A DNA stretch of 37,907 bases from Mycobacterium szulgai. Its GTDB lineage: Bacteria; Actinomycetota; Actinomycetes; Mycobacteriales; Mycobacteriaceae. The notes beneath the pieces were generated by a model. That model saw only the letters and a program-made list of their open reading frames with translations, was not told where the DNA came from and did not search any database. Of this stretch, positions 26,868-35,592 are shown in pieces (positions within the stretch are counted from its first letter, which is position 1; the number at the start of each line of letters is the position of its first letter). The stretch is from assembly GCF_002116635.1 (NCBI RefSeq), contig NZ_LQPW01000023.1:1-37907 (forward strand), read 5' to 3'. The position numbers were made by a program, and so were the translations under genes.

Positions 26868-27194
26868 GTGGCCTATGTGATTGCTGAGCCCTGCGTCGAT
26901 ATCAAAGACAAGGCATGCATTGAAGAGTGTCCGGTCGACTGCATTTACGAGGGTGCCCGAATGCTTTACATCCACCCAGACGAATGCGTCGACTGCGGCG
27001 CATGCGAGCCGGTCTGCCCAGTGGAGTCGATCTACTACGAGGACGATTTGCCGGCCGAATACAGCAACTACAGCCAGATCAACGCGGACTTCTTTGCAGA
27101 GCTCGGCTCACCAGGTGGCGCGTCGAAAGTCGGTCTGACCGAAAACGACCCCGCGGCGGTCAAGGACTTGGAGAGTAGGGCCGCGGCGACGTAG
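26868..27194 (+). CDS. 7Fe ferredoxin ([3Fe-4S][4Fe-4S]), FdxA/FdxC type
   Basis: 108 residues. Cysteines C9, C17 and C50 should hold the 3Fe-4S cluster, and C21, C40, C43 and C46 the 4Fe-4S cluster, with the extra C25 typical of this type. The D-E-C-V-D-C-G-A-C-E-P-V-C-P segment is diagnostic. GTG start at 26868 has a strong AAGGAAGGA box (26852-26860). It follows fprA in the same direction, so reductase and ferredoxin form a ready electron-transfer pair for the upstream sulfite reductase. Identical family members serve P450s and other systems, so an additional partner is possible. Confidence 0.93.
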   Translation: MAYVIAEPCVDIKDKACIEECPVDCIYEGARMLYIHPDECVDCGACEPVCPVESIYYEDDLPAEYSNYSQINADFFAELGSPGGASKVGLTENDPAAVKDLESRAAAT

Positions 27195-27238
27195 CCGCCG
27201 CGTTACTGAAGTGGCGCAAGTGGCTGGCGTGCTGGCAG

Positions 27239-27312
27239 CGGGTCTGAGACCCGTAATTGCTGGTGAAGTTGCCTGCGGGTCTCCCGGCCCAGACGGGCCC
27301 AACCGTTAGACT
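27239..27312 (+). promoter_or_regulatory. Palindromes and -10-like element before parA
   Basis: CGGGTCT-G-AGACCCG (27239-27253) is a perfect palindrome, and GGCCC-AGAC-GGGCC (27286-27299) a perfect 5-bp hairpin. Neither has a U-tract, so Rho-independent termination after the ferredoxin gene is doubtful. TAGACT (27307-27312) is a good mycobacterial -10 about 50 bp before the parA ATG, but no -35 is convincing. No parS-like site (GTTTCACGTGAAAC type) is present. Confidence 0.3.
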
Positions 27313-27361
27313 CTGCTGCGATGTCCACCCTGACGACCGTCACCACCAGACGCAACCGGGC

Positions 27362-28225
27362 ATGACCGATCACCCCGACAGCGGCAACGAGATCGGCCTC
27401 ACCGGCCGGACGCCGAGGTCGATCCCGGAGCCCACGCCGCGCACCTCGCACGGTCCGGCCAAGGTCATCGCGATGTGCAATCAGAAGGGCGGCGTCGGGA
27501 AAACCACGTCGACGATCAACCTGGGTGCTGCCCTCGCCGAATACGGCCGACGGGTGCTGCTGGTGGATCTGGATCCGCAGGGCGCCCTGTCGGCGGGCCT
27601 GGGTGTGCCGCACTACGAGCTGGACAAGACCATTTACAACCTGCTGGTGGAACCTCGGGTTTCCATCGACGAAGTGCTGCTGCACACCCGGGTGAAGAAT
27701 ATGGATCTGGTGCCCAGCAACATCGACCTGTCCGCGGCCGAGATCCAGTTGGTCAATGAGGTGGGCCGGGAACAGAGCGTGGCCCGCGCGATTTACCCCG
27801 TGCTGGACCGCTACGACTATGTACTGATCGACTGCCAGCCGTCGCTGGGCTTGCTCACGGTCAACGGGCTGGCCTGCGCCGACGGTGTGGTCATCCCGAC
27901 CGAGTGTGAGTTCTTCTCGCTGCGTGGTCTGGCGTTGCTCACCGACACCGTGGACAAGGTGCGCGACCGGCTCAACCCGAAGCTGGACATCAGCGGAATC
28001 CTGATCACCCGCTACGACCCGCGGACCGTCAACTCGCGAGAGGTGATGGCCCGCGTCGTGGAGCGGTTCGGTGACCTAGTGTTCGACACCGTGATCACCC
28101 GCACCGTCAGGTTCCCGGAGACCAGCGTCGCCGGCGAACCCATCACCACGTGGGCGCCGAAATCGGGCGGCGCCCTGGCCTACCGCGCGCTGGCTCGCGA
28201 GTTCATCTACCGATTCGGCGTGTGA
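27362..28225 (+). CDS. parA: ParA/Soj-family chromosome-partition ATPase
   Basis: 287 residues. Deviant Walker A N-Q-K-G-G-V-G-K-T-T-S, with the signature lysine before the glycines, Walker A' D-L-D-P-Q-G and Walker B I-D-C-Q-P-S-L identify a ParA ATPase. ATG 27362 is preferred; upstream in-frame codons overlap palindromes and the -10-like box. There is no parB next to it. Instead it overlaps scpA, as in M. tuberculosis Rv1708, which suggests a role linked to condensin loading or a second partition system rather than the oriC-proximal parAB. It starts the conserved right-hand block. Confidence 0.9.
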   Translation: MTDHPDSGNEIGLTGRTPRSIPEPTPRTSHGPAKVIAMCNQKGGVGKTTSTINLGAALAEYGRRVLLVDLDPQGALSAGLGVPHYELDKTIYNLLVEPRVSIDEVLLHTRVKNMDLVPSNIDLSAAEIQLVNEVGREQSVARAIYPVLDRYDYVLIDCQPSLGLLTVNGLACADGVVIPTECEFFSLRGLALLTDTVDKVRDRLNPKLDISGILITRYDPRTVNSREVMARVVERFGDLVFDTVITRTVRFPETSVAGEPITTWAPKSGGALAYRALAREFIYRFGV

Positions 28226-29049
28226 ACGGCCTCGGGGACAGCCCAGCGGACGGTCAGACGACACCCGAGAGCGGCTTTCAGGTCCGGCTGAGCAATTTCG
28301 AGGGGCCGTTCGACCTGCTGCTGCAGCTGATCTTTGCGCACCGCCTCGACGTCACCGAAGTGGCGTTGCACCAGGTCACCGACGACTTCATCGCCTACAC
28401 CAAGGCCATCGGCGCCCAGCTGGACCTAGAGGAGACCACGGCGTTTCTGGTGGTGGCCGCCACCTTGCTCGATCTGAAGGCCGCGCGGCTGTTGCCGGCC
28501 GGACAGGTCGACGACGAAGAGGATCTGGCCCTGCTGGAGGTGCGCGACCTGCTTTTTGCCCGCCTGCTGCAATACCGGGCCTTCAAGCACGTCGCGGAGA
28601 TGTTCGCCGAACTGGAAGCCACCGCGCTGCGCAGCTATCCGCGCGCGGTGTCGCTGGAAGACCGCTTCGCCGGCCTGCTTCCCGAGGTAATGCTGGGCGT
28701 CGACCCGCAACGGTTCGCCGAGATCGCCGCTGTCGCGTTCACGCCGCGACCAGTGCCGACGGTGGGGATCGGACATCTACACGAACAACCGGTCTCGGTT
28801 CCCGAACAGGCCAAACGCATCCTGTCCATATTGGAGGACCTGGGCAGCGGCCAGTGGGCGACTTTTTCTCAGCTGGTTGCGGACTGCACGGTACCGGTCG
28901 AGATTGTCGGACGCTTCCTTGCGCTGCTCGAGCTGTATCGTTCCCGGGCGGTAGCATTCGACCAGTCCGAGCCCCTTGGCGTGCTCCAGGTTTCGTGGAC
29001 CGGGGAACGACCGACCAGCCAATCGTTGCTAGAAGTGCGAGACGAGTGA
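28222..29049 (+). CDS. scpA: Segregation and condensation protein ScpA (kleisin)
   Basis: 275 residues. Kleisin subunit that bridges the SMC heads and recruits ScpB for chromosome condensation. The N-terminal F-E-G-P-F-D-L-L-L-Q-L-I is the family signature, followed by a helical acidic middle and a C-terminal winged helix (about 215-265) that contacts the SMC head. GTG start at 28222 overlaps the parA stop by 4 nt (GTGA). Its stop overlaps scpB by 1 nt, ensuring equal synthesis of the complex partners. Confidence 0.93.
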   Translation: MNGLGDSPADGQTTPESGFQVRLSNFEGPFDLLLQLIFAHRLDVTEVALHQVTDDFIAYTKAIGAQLDLEETTAFLVVAATLLDLKAARLLPAGQVDDEEDLALLEVRDLLFARLLQYRAFKHVAEMFAELEATALRSYPRAVSLEDRFAGLLPEVMLGVDPQRFAEIAAVAFTPRPVPTVGIGHLHEQPVSVPEQAKRILSILEDLGSGQWATFSQLVADCTVPVEIVGRFLALLELYRSRAVAFDQSEPLGVLQVSWTGERPTSQSLLEVRDE

Positions 29050-29738
29050 TGACCGACCAGACGCCCGAGCTGGATACTGGCATCCCCGACATCGCCGAAC
29101 CCGCGGAGATGGAGCCCGACGAACTTGGCCGGGTGCTGGAGGCACTGCTGTTGGTGGTGGACACTCCGGTGCCGGCCGAGGCGCTGGCCACCACAACTGA
29201 GCAGCCGGTCTACCGCGTCACGGCCAAGCTCCAGACAATGGCCGAGGAACTCGCCGAACGCGACAGCGGCATCGAGCTGCGGCACACCGGCGAGGGGTGG
29301 CGGCTGTATACCCGCGCCCGATTCGCGCCCTACGTCGAGAAGCTGCTGCTGGACGGGGCGCGGACGAAGCTTACCCGCGCCGCGCTGGAGACCCTGGCCG
29401 TAGTGGCCTACCGCCAGCCGGTGACCCGTGCCCGGGTGAGTGCGGTGCGTGGTGTGAACGTGGACGCCGTCATGCGGACCCTGCTCGCCCGAGGCCTGAT
29501 CACCGAGGTCGGCACCGATTCCGACAGCGGCGCAGTGACATTCGCCACCACCGAGCTGTTCTTGGAGCGCTTGGGATTGAGCTCACTGAACGATCTGCCT
29601 GATATCGCACCGCTACTTCCCGACGTCGACACCATCGACGACCTGAGTGAATCCCTGGACAGTGAGCCACGTTTCATCAAACTGACCGGCGGCCAGGCGC
29701 CCGACGAGCCGCTGACCTTCGACGTGGACCACGACTGA
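29049..29738 (+). CDS. scpB: Segregation and condensation protein ScpB
   Basis: 229 residues. Two tandem winged-helix domains (about 25-95 and 100-175), with the characteristic L-T-R-A-A-L-E-T-L-A-V-V-A-Y-R-Q-P-V-T-R segment and R-G-V-N-V-D-A-V. A dimer binds the central part of ScpA. The acidic C-terminal tail is longer than the minimal ScpB core, as usual in mycobacteria. Start and stop both overlap neighbours by 1 nt. Confidence 0.93.
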   Translation: MTDQTPELDTGIPDIAEPAEMEPDELGRVLEALLLVVDTPVPAEALATTTEQPVYRVTAKLQTMAEELAERDSGIELRHTGEGWRLYTRARFAPYVEKLLLDGARTKLTRAALETLAVVAYRQPVTRARVSAVRGVNVDAVMRTLLARGLITEVGTDSDSGAVTFATTELFLERLGLSSLNDLPDIAPLLPDVDTIDDLSESLDSEPRFIKLTGGQAPDEPLTFDVDHD

Positions 29739-30481
29739 TGGCCGACGATACCGGTGTTCGCCTGCAGAAAGTGTTGTCCCAGGCGGGGATTGCGTCGCGG
29801 CGGGCCGCCGAGAAGATGATCGTCGACGGCCGCGTCGAGGTGGACGGGCAGCTGGTGACCGAGTTGGGCACCCGGGTCGATCCCAATGTCTCCGTGATCC
29901 GGGTCGACGGGGCCAGGGTGATCGCCGACGACTCGCTGGTGTATCTGGCGCTGAACAAGCCGCGCGGCATGCATTCGACCATGTCGGACGATCGCGGGCG
30001 GCCGTGCATAGGTGATTTGATCGAACGAAAAGTTCGGGGCAACAAGAACTTATTTCATGTCGGACGGCTGGACGCCGACACCCAAGGATTGATCCTGCTG
30101 ACCAACGACGGTGAGCTGGCACACCGGTTGATGCATCCGTCCCATGAGGTGCCCAAGACTTACCTTGCGACGGTAACGGGGTCGGTGCCGCGGGGGCTGG
30201 GCAAGAAATTGCGGGCAGGGGTCGAGTTGGAAGATGGGCCGGTGCGTGTTGACGATTTCGCGGTGATGGACGCGATTCCGGGCAAGACGCTGGTGCGGGT
30301 GACACTGCACGAGGGGCGTAATCGCATCGTGCGCCGACTGCTGGCGGCGGTGGGTTTTCCGGTAGAGGCGTTGGTGCGCACCGATATCGGCGCGGTGTCG
30401 CTGGGCAACCAGCGGCCGGGAAGCATTCGGGCATTGCGGCTCGATGAGGTCGGGAAACTCTACAAGGCGGTCGGTTTGTGA
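29738..30481 (+). CDS. rluB: 23S rRNA pseudouridine synthase RluB
   Basis: 247 residues. An N-terminal S4 RNA-binding domain ([15 protein letters not shown]) is followed by the RsuA/RluB catalytic domain with the nucleophile D112 in [10 protein letters not shown] and the L-N-K-P-R-G motif before it. It should modify a uridine near position 2605 of 23S rRNA. Location after scpAB is conserved in many Gram-positive bacteria. Overlaps cmk by 4 nt (GTGA). Confidence 0.92.
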   Translation: MADDTGVRLQKVLSQAGIASRRAAEKMIVDGRVEVDGQLVTELGTRVDPNVSVIRVDGARVIADDSLVYLALNKPRGMHSTMSDDRGRPCIGDLIERKVRGNKNLFHVGRLDADTQGLILLTNDGELAHRLMHPSHEVPKTYLATVTGSVPRGLGKKLRAGVELEDGPVRVDDFAVMDAIPGKTLVRVTLHEGRNRIVRRLLAAVGFPVEALVRTDIGAVSLGNQRPGSIRALRLDEVGKLYKAVGL

Positions 30482-31161
30482 GCGATGTAGTAGTCGCGAT
30501 CGATGGTCCGGCCGGAACCGGAAAATCCTCCGTGTCAAGGGGATTGGCGCGCAAGCTGGTAGCACGCTACCTTGATACCGGCGCCATGTATCGGATGGTC
30601 ACGCTGGCAGTGCTGCGCGCCGGTGTCGACCCGGCTGATCCCGCAGCTGTCGAGAAGATCGCGTCGACGGTACAGATGTCTATGGGCCACGATCCCGACA
30701 CCATCAGCTATTCGCTTGCCGGAGATGACGTTTCGACCGAAATCCGCGGCGATGAAGTCACCCTCGCGGTCTCGGCGGTCTCGTCGGTCCCGGCGGTGCG
30801 TAGCCGGCTGGTCGATCTGCAACGCGAATTGGCCGCTGGGCCGGGCAGCATCGTCGTCGAGGGCCGCGACATCGGGACGGTGGTGTTACCCGACGCCTCG
30901 GTGAAGATATTCCTGACCGCCTCGGCCGAGACGCGCGCCAAGCGCCGCAACGACCAGAACATCGCGGCGGGTCTGCCCGACGACTACGACGGCGTGCTGG
31001 CCGATGTGCGCCGTCGCGACCATCTCGATTCCACCCGGGTGGTGTCGCCACTGCGCGCTGCACCCGACGCGATCGTCGTCGACACCAGCGACATGACAGA
31101 GGCCGAGGTGATCGCCCATCTGCTGGAGTTGGTTACTCGGCGAAGCGAGGCGGTTTCGTGA
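30478..31161 (+). CDS. cmk: Cytidylate kinase
   Basis: 227 residues. Phosphorylates CMP and dCMP with ATP. P-loop [12 protein letters not shown] near the N-terminus; D-T-G-A-M-Y-R substrate motif; E-G-R-D-I-G-T-V-V and the lid R-A-K-R-R. Length is typical for the bacterial enzyme. GTG start overlaps rluB by 4 nt; stop overlaps der by 4 nt. Confidence 0.94.
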   Translation: MSDVVVAIDGPAGTGKSSVSRGLARKLVARYLDTGAMYRMVTLAVLRAGVDPADPAAVEKIASTVQMSMGHDPDTISYSLAGDDVSTEIRGDEVTLAVSAVSSVPAVRSRLVDLQRELAAGPGSIVVEGRDIGTVVLPDASVKIFLTASAETRAKRRNDQNIAAGLPDDYDGVLADVRRRDHLDSTRVVSPLRAAPDAIVVDTSDMTEAEVIAHLLELVTRRSEAVS

Positions 31162-32558
31162 CCGAAGACGGCACCTGGTCGGACGAAAGTGATTGGGATC
31201 TTGGCGATTCCGGCCTGGCCGACTCCGAAGAGGCCGGACCTGCGCCGGTGGTCGCGATCGTCGGCCGGCCCAATGTGGGCAAGTCGACTTTGGTGAACAG
31301 GATCCTGGGCCGCCGGGAGGCGGTGGTGCAGGACGTTCCCGGCGTCACCCGGGACCGGGTCAGCTATGACGCGCTGTGGACGGGACGCCGATTCGTCGTG
31401 CAGGACACCGGCGGATGGGAGCCGGACGCCAAAGGCCTGCAGCAGTTGGTGGCCGAGCAGGCGTCGGTTGCCATGCGCACCGCCGACGCGATCATCCTGG
31501 TGGTCGACGCTACCGTCGGTGCCACCACCGCCGACGAGGCGGCCGCCCGCATCCTGCTGCGCTCCGGCAAGCCAGTTTTCCTGGCGGCCAACAAGGTTGA
31601 CAGCGAGAAAGGCGAAGCCGACGCCGCCGCGCTATGGTCGCTGGGTCTCGGTGAACCGCACGCGGTCAGTGCGATACACGGCCGCGGCGTGGCCGAGTTG
31701 CTCGACGAGGTGCTGGCCGCCTTGCCCGAAGTGGCGGAGTCGGCTCCGGGCGCCGGCGGTCCCCGGCGGGTGGCGCTCGTCGGAAAACCCAACGTGGGCA
31801 AGAGTTCGCTGCTGAACAAGCTGGCCGGTGATCAGCGGTCGGTGGTGCACGATGTCGCTGGAACCACGGTCGACCCGGTGGACTCACTCATCGAACTGGG
31901 CGGCAAGGTCTGGCGTTTCGTCGATACCGCGGGGCTACGCCGCAAGGTCGGGCAGGCCAGTGGGCACGAGTTCTACGCATCGGTGCGCACACATGCGGCC
32001 ATCGATGCCGCCGAGGTGGTCATTGTGCTGATCGACGCGTCGCAGCCACTGACCGAACAGGATCTGCGGGTGCTGTCCATGGTGATCGAGGCGGGACGGG
32101 CGCTGGTGCTGGCGTACAACAAGTGGGATCTGGTCGACGAGGACCGGCGCGATTTGCTGGACCGCGAGATCGACCGCGAACTGGTGCAGGTGCGCTGGGC
32201 GCAACGGGTCAACATCTCGGCGAAAACCGGCCGTGCGGTGCAGAAGCTGGTGCCGGCGATGGAAAGCGCCCTGGCGTCATGGGACACCCGGATTGCGACT
32301 GGCCCGTTGAACACCTGGATCAAAGAGGTAGTCGCGGCCACGCCGCCGCCGGTCCGCGGTGGCAAGCAGCCGCGCATCCTGTTCGCTACCCAGGCCGCCG
32401 CGCGGCCACCGACGTTTGTCCTGTTCACGTCCGGTTTTCTGGAAGCCGGCTACCGGCGGTTCCTGGAGCGGCGGCTGCGCGAGACGTTCGGTTTCGAGGG
32501 CAGCCCGATCCGCATCAATGTCCGGGTGCGCGAAAAGCGGGGAGCCAGGCGCCGCTGA
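31158..32558 (+). CDS. der: Ribosome-assembly GTPase Der (EngA)
   Basis: 466 residues. Two tandem GTPase domains: first with [13 protein letters not shown] and N-K-V-D; second with [13 protein letters not shown] and N-K-W-D. A C-terminal KH-like domain follows. The acidic N-terminal extension of ~30 residues is typical of mycobacterial Der. It acts in maturation of the 50S subunit. GTG 31158 overlaps cmk. It ends the housekeeping block; the downstream gap carries a strong new promoter. Confidence 0.95.
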   Translation: MTEDGTWSDESDWDLGDSGLADSEEAGPAPVVAIVGRPNVGKSTLVNRILGRREAVVQDVPGVTRDRVSYDALWTGRRFVVQDTGGWEPDAKGLQQLVAEQASVAMRTADAIILVVDATVGATTADEAAARILLRSGKPVFLAANKVDSEKGEADAAALWSLGLGEPHAVSAIHGRGVAELLDEVLAALPEVAESAPGAGGPRRVALVGKPNVGKSSLLNKLAGDQRSVVHDVAGTTVDPVDSLIELGGKVWRFVDTAGLRRKVGQASGHEFYASVRTHAAIDAAEVVIVLIDASQPLTEQDLRVLSMVIEAGRALVLAYNKWDLVDEDRRDLLDREIDRELVQVRWAQRVNISAKTGRAVQKLVPAMESALASWDTRIATGPLNTWIKEVVAATPPPVRGGKQPRILFATQAAARPPTFVLFTSGFLEAGYRRFLERRLRETFGFEGSPIRINVRVREKRGARRR

Positions 32559-32601
32559 AGGTGGCTTCTGCGCAACTAGCCTTGCCCACGTCAACTGTTC
32601 A

Positions 32602-32667
32602 TTGACAGATAGTCCGCATTGCAACTATTATATCCCGTATGACGGGCGATCTGGCCCGTATCGCGGG
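32602..32667 (+). promoter_or_regulatory. Strong promoter with two tandem palindromic operators ahead of the BKACE operon
   Basis: TTGACA (32602-32607), 18-bp spacer, TATTAT (32626-32631) is a near-consensus sigma-A promoter. Just downstream are CCCGT-ATG-ACGGG (32634-32646, perfect) and CCCGT-ATC-GCGGG (32655-32667, one arm mismatch), exactly 21 bp apart and covering the transcript start. The layout suggests repression by a cooperative dimeric regulator. The IclR gene at the end of the same operon is the obvious candidate. Confidence 0.7.
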
Positions 32668-32679
32668 AAAGAGAAACCA

Positions 32680-33498
32680 ATGACGGCACTAACGCGGCAG
32701 GCACCGAACCGGGCCTTCAGTCAGTCACTGACACGTTTCAGCGTCCAGGACAAGTCGATACTGATCACCGGCGCGACCGGTTCACTGGGCAGTGTCGCGG
32801 CCCGGGCACTTGCCGACGCCGGTGCCCGCCTGACGCTGGCCGGCGGCAAGGCCCAGGGCCTTGCCCAGCTGGTCGACGACGCCGGCATCGATGACGCGGC
32901 CGTGGTCGCTCGCCGTCCCAGTACCCCGGAAGATGCGCGGGCCATTGTCGAGGCGGCGGTCGCCCGCCATGGCCGTCTCGATGGTGTCCTGGTCGCCTCC
33001 GGGATGAATCACGTCCAGCCCATCACCGAGATGGGTGTCGAAGACTTCGATCGGGTGATGGACGCAAACGTGCGCGGGGCCTGGCTGGTATGCCAAGCGG
33101 CCGGTCGCGTGTTGCTCGAGCAGGGCCAGGGCGGCAGCGTTGTACTCGTCTCTTCGGTTCGCGGGGCACTCGGTCACGAGGCGGGCTACAGCGCCTACTG
33201 CCCGTCGAAGGCGGGTACCGATCTGCTGGCCAAAACCTTGGCCGCCGAATGGGGACCCCACGGAATCCGCGTAAATGCCCTCGCCCCAACCGTTTTTCGC
33301 TCGGAGCTGACCGAGTGGATGTACGGCGAGGACGTCAAGGCCCGGATGACCCGAGATGCGATGTTCGCCCGGATACCGCTGCGCCGCTTTGCCGAACCGG
33401 AAGACTTCATCGGCCCGCTGATCTATCTGCTTAGCGACGCATCCAGCTTCTACACCGGACAAGTGATGTATCTGGACGGCGGGTACACCGCATGCTGA
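32680..33498 (+). CDS. Short-chain dehydrogenase/reductase (Rv1714 family)
   Basis: 272 residues. NAD(P)-dependent SDR: cofactor loop T-G-A-T-G-S-L-G, S158/S159 and Y173-x3-K177 (Y-C-P-S-K) as catalytic residues, and a C-terminal G-Q-V-M-Y-L-D-G-G-Y typical of the classical FabG-like type. First gene of the operon, 34 nt after the -10 side operators, and overlaps fadB3 by 7 nt. Probably oxidises an alcohol or reduces a ketone early in the pathway; the substrate is unknown. Confidence 0.88.
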   Translation: MTALTRQAPNRAFSQSLTRFSVQDKSILITGATGSLGSVAARALADAGARLTLAGGKAQGLAQLVDDAGIDDAAVVARRPSTPEDARAIVEAAVARHGRLDGVLVASGMNHVQPITEMGVEDFDRVMDANVRGAWLVCQAAGRVLLEQGQGGSVVLVSSVRGALGHEAGYSAYCPSKAGTDLLAKTLAAEWGPHGIRVNALAPTVFRSELTEWMYGEDVKARMTRDAMFARIPLRRFAEPEDFIGPLIYLLSDASSFYTGQVMYLDGGYTAC

Positions 33499-34394
33499 GC
33501 TCGCACGGCTTTTCCCGTGCGGCCGTCGTCGGCGCGGGTCTCATGGGCCGGCGCATTGCCGGCGTGCTGGCCTCGGCAGGCCTGGACGTCGTGATCACCG
33601 ACACCAACAGCGAAATCCTCGACGCCGCAGCCACCGAGGCGCGTGAGGTGACCGGCGCGGGGTGCGGCTCGGTCGCTGGCGCCGGCGATCTGGCCGCGGC
33701 GGTCGAGGGAGCCGATCTGGTGATCGAGGCCATCGTCGAGAACCTCGCCATTAAGCAGGAGGTCTTCGAGTGCCTGGCCGCGCTCGCCCCTGGAGCTGTC
33801 CTGGCGACCAACACATCCGTCCTGCCCATCGGCGCGGTCACCGAGCGGGTCACCGACGGCGGGCGCACTGTCGGGACTCACTTCTGGAACCCGCCGGATC
33901 TCATCCCGGTCGTCGAGGTGATCCCCAGCGCACGCACCACCGAGGAGACGGCAGACCGCATCGTGGCGCTGTTGACCGACGCCGGCAAGTTGCCGGTGCG
34001 CGTCGGGCGCGATGTCCCTGGCTTCATCGGCAATCGGCTGCAGCACGCGCTATGGCGCGAGGCGATGGCGCTGGTTGCCGAAGGGGTGTGCGACGCGCAG
34101 ACGGCGGATCTCGTGGTACGCAACACAATTGGGCTGCGCCTGGGCACCCTGGGGCCGCTGGAAAACGCCGACTACATCGGCCTGGATCTGACTCTGGCGA
34201 TCCACGAAGCGGTGATCCCCAGCCTTAACCATGACCCGCACCCCAGCCCACTGCTGCGCGAACTCGTCGCCGACGGACAACTCGGGGCGCGCACCGGCCA
34301 CGGTTTCCTGGACTGGCCACCCGGAGCCCGCGAGGCGACGGCCGGCCGGCTTGCCCAACACATTGCCGCGCAACTCGATACGGAAGGGAAGTAA
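33492..34394 (+). CDS. fadB3: 3-hydroxyacyl-CoA dehydrogenase family protein
   Basis: 300 residues. NAD-binding V-V-G-A-G-L-M-G-R-R-I-A at the N-terminus, catalytic H130 in G-T-H-F-W-N-P-P and V-V-E-V-I-P after it; a C-terminal helical domain with G-F-I-G-N-R-L-Q and G-x-R-T-G-H-G-F-L-D-W. Free-standing members oxidise 3-hydroxyacyl-CoA or, as in carnitine dehydrogenase, a free 3-hydroxy acid. Two genes downstream is a beta-keto acid cleavage enzyme that needs a free beta-keto acid, so the latter is plausible (inference). Five nt before the next gene. Confidence 0.88.
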   Translation: MLSSHGFSRAAVVGAGLMGRRIAGVLASAGLDVVITDTNSEILDAAATEAREVTGAGCGSVAGAGDLAAAVEGADLVIEAIVENLAIKQEVFECLAALAPGAVLATNTSVLPIGAVTERVTDGGRTVGTHFWNPPDLIPVVEVIPSARTTEETADRIVALLTDAGKLPVRVGRDVPGFIGNRLQHALWREAMALVAEGVCDAQTADLVVRNTIGLRLGTLGPLENADYIGLDLTLAIHEAVIPSLNHDPHPSPLLRELVADGQLGARTGHGFLDWPPGAREATAGRLAQHIAAQLDTEGK

Positions 34395-34399
34395 GCGCC

Positions 34400-35239
34400 A
34401 TGAGTTTCACCTGGCCCCTCGGTGATGCCGAATCGAAGTTGGAGTTCTATGACCTTTCGCACCCGTGGGGGCACGGGGTGCCGGCCTGGCCGTATTTCGA
34501 AGACGTCAAAATCGAGCGACTCCACGGCATGGCCAAGAGCCGTGTGCTCACTCAAAAGATCACCACCGTAATGCATTCCGGTACTCATATCGATGCGCCC
34601 GCCCACGTGGTCGAAGGCACGCCGTTCCTGGAGGAGATCCCGTTGAGTGCGTTCTTCGGTACCGGTGTCGTCGTCTCCATCCCGAAAGACAAATGGGGGG
34701 TCGTCACCGCCGGGGACCTCGAAAAGGCCAGTGCTGCAGGGCCGGAGATCCGGCCGGGCGACATCGTCATCGTCAACACCGGCTGGCATCACAAGTACGC
34801 AGACAGCGCCGAGTACTACGCCTACTCGCCGGGCTTCTACAAGGAAGCCGGCGAATGGTTTGCGGCCAAAGGGGTTAAAGCCGTCGGCACCGACACCCAG
34901 GCCCTGGACCACCCGCTGGCCACGGCGATCGCACCGCACGGGCCCGCCGCGGCCCAAGGTGGCTTATTGCCTTGGGCGGTAAGCGAATACGAAGAGCAGA
35001 CCGGCCGTAAGGTACTCGACGACTTCCCCGAATGGGAGCCGTGTCACCGGGCGATTCTGTCCAAGGGCATCTACGGCTTTGAAAACGTGGGTGGTGACCT
35101 GGACAAGGTGACCGGCAAGCGCGTCACGTTCGCTGCGTTCCCATGGCGCTGGGTCGGCGGTGACGGCTGCATCGTTCGGTTGGTCGCGATGGTCGATCCC
35201 AGCGGTACGTACCGGATTGAGACTGGGCAGGCGGCCTGA
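34400..35239 (+). CDS. Cyclase family protein (kynurenine formamidase/isatin hydrolase-like, Rv1716 family)
   Basis: 279 residues. Carries the family metal motif H59-S-G-T-H63-I-D65-A-P-A-H69. These metal-dependent hydrolases open amides, lactams or lactones such as N-formylkynurenine and isatin. The fold opens with the usual Y-D-L-S-H-P-W segment. Within the operon it probably produces or consumes a linear acid intermediate. Ribosome site GGGAAG precedes ATG at 34400. Substrate cannot be chosen from sequence. Confidence 0.85.
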   Translation: MSFTWPLGDAESKLEFYDLSHPWGHGVPAWPYFEDVKIERLHGMAKSRVLTQKITTVMHSGTHIDAPAHVVEGTPFLEEIPLSAFFGTGVVVSIPKDKWGVVTAGDLEKASAAGPEIRPGDIVIVNTGWHHKYADSAEYYAYSPGFYKEAGEWFAAKGVKAVGTDTQALDHPLATAIAPHGPAAAQGGLLPWAVSEYEEQTGRKVLDDFPEWEPCHRAILSKGIYGFENVGGDLDKVTGKRVTFAAFPWRWVGGDGCIVRLVAMVDPSGTYRIETGQAA

Positions 35240-35241
35240 CG

Positions 35242-35592
35242 ATGAAGGTGACTCGCGCGTGTGCAGCACCGCCGTATGTGGCGCCCGCGCACCACGACGT
35301 TTCCATGATGCGGCTGCAGGGCCATGAGGCCGGGCATACCGAGCGATTCTGGATGGGGACGTCGAGGTACCGCCCCGGCGGCACTGCCGAAAAGGAGCCA
35401 GCCCGTGAGGAAACCGTATATGTAGTGCTCGACGGCGAGCTGGTCATCACCACGGATATGGGTGACACGGTGCTAGGCAAGCTCGACAGTGTGCACCTCG
35501 CCAAGGGTGAGGTGCGCTCGATTCAGAACCGCTCGGATCGCGAGGCGCTGCTGCTGGTGACCATCGCGCACCCATTTTTGGAGGAATCGTGA
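35242..35592 (+). CDS. Small cupin-domain protein (Rv1717 family)
   Basis: 116 residues, single cupin barrel. The R-Y-R-P-G-G-T and T-V-Y-V-V-L-D-G-E-L-V-I segments match the two cupin motifs, but the usual H-x-H pair of motif 1 is not intact, so metal binding is uncertain. Two nt after the cyclase gene and overlapping the next by 4 nt. Possibly an isomerase or accessory protein in the same pathway. M. tuberculosis Rv1717 has been linked to cell-envelope galactose metabolism in some work I only vaguely recall; I do not rely on it. Confidence 0.8.
   Translation: MKVTRACAAPPYVAPAHHDVSMMRLQGHEAGHTERFWMGTSRYRPGGTAEKEPAREETVYVVLDGELVITTDMGDTVLGKLDSVHLAKGEVRSIQNRSDREALLLVTIAHPFLEES

Noticed and set aside
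27195..27361. parS centromere site near parA
   Set aside because: No GTTTCACGTGAAAC-like palindrome; the palindromes present are of unrelated sequence.
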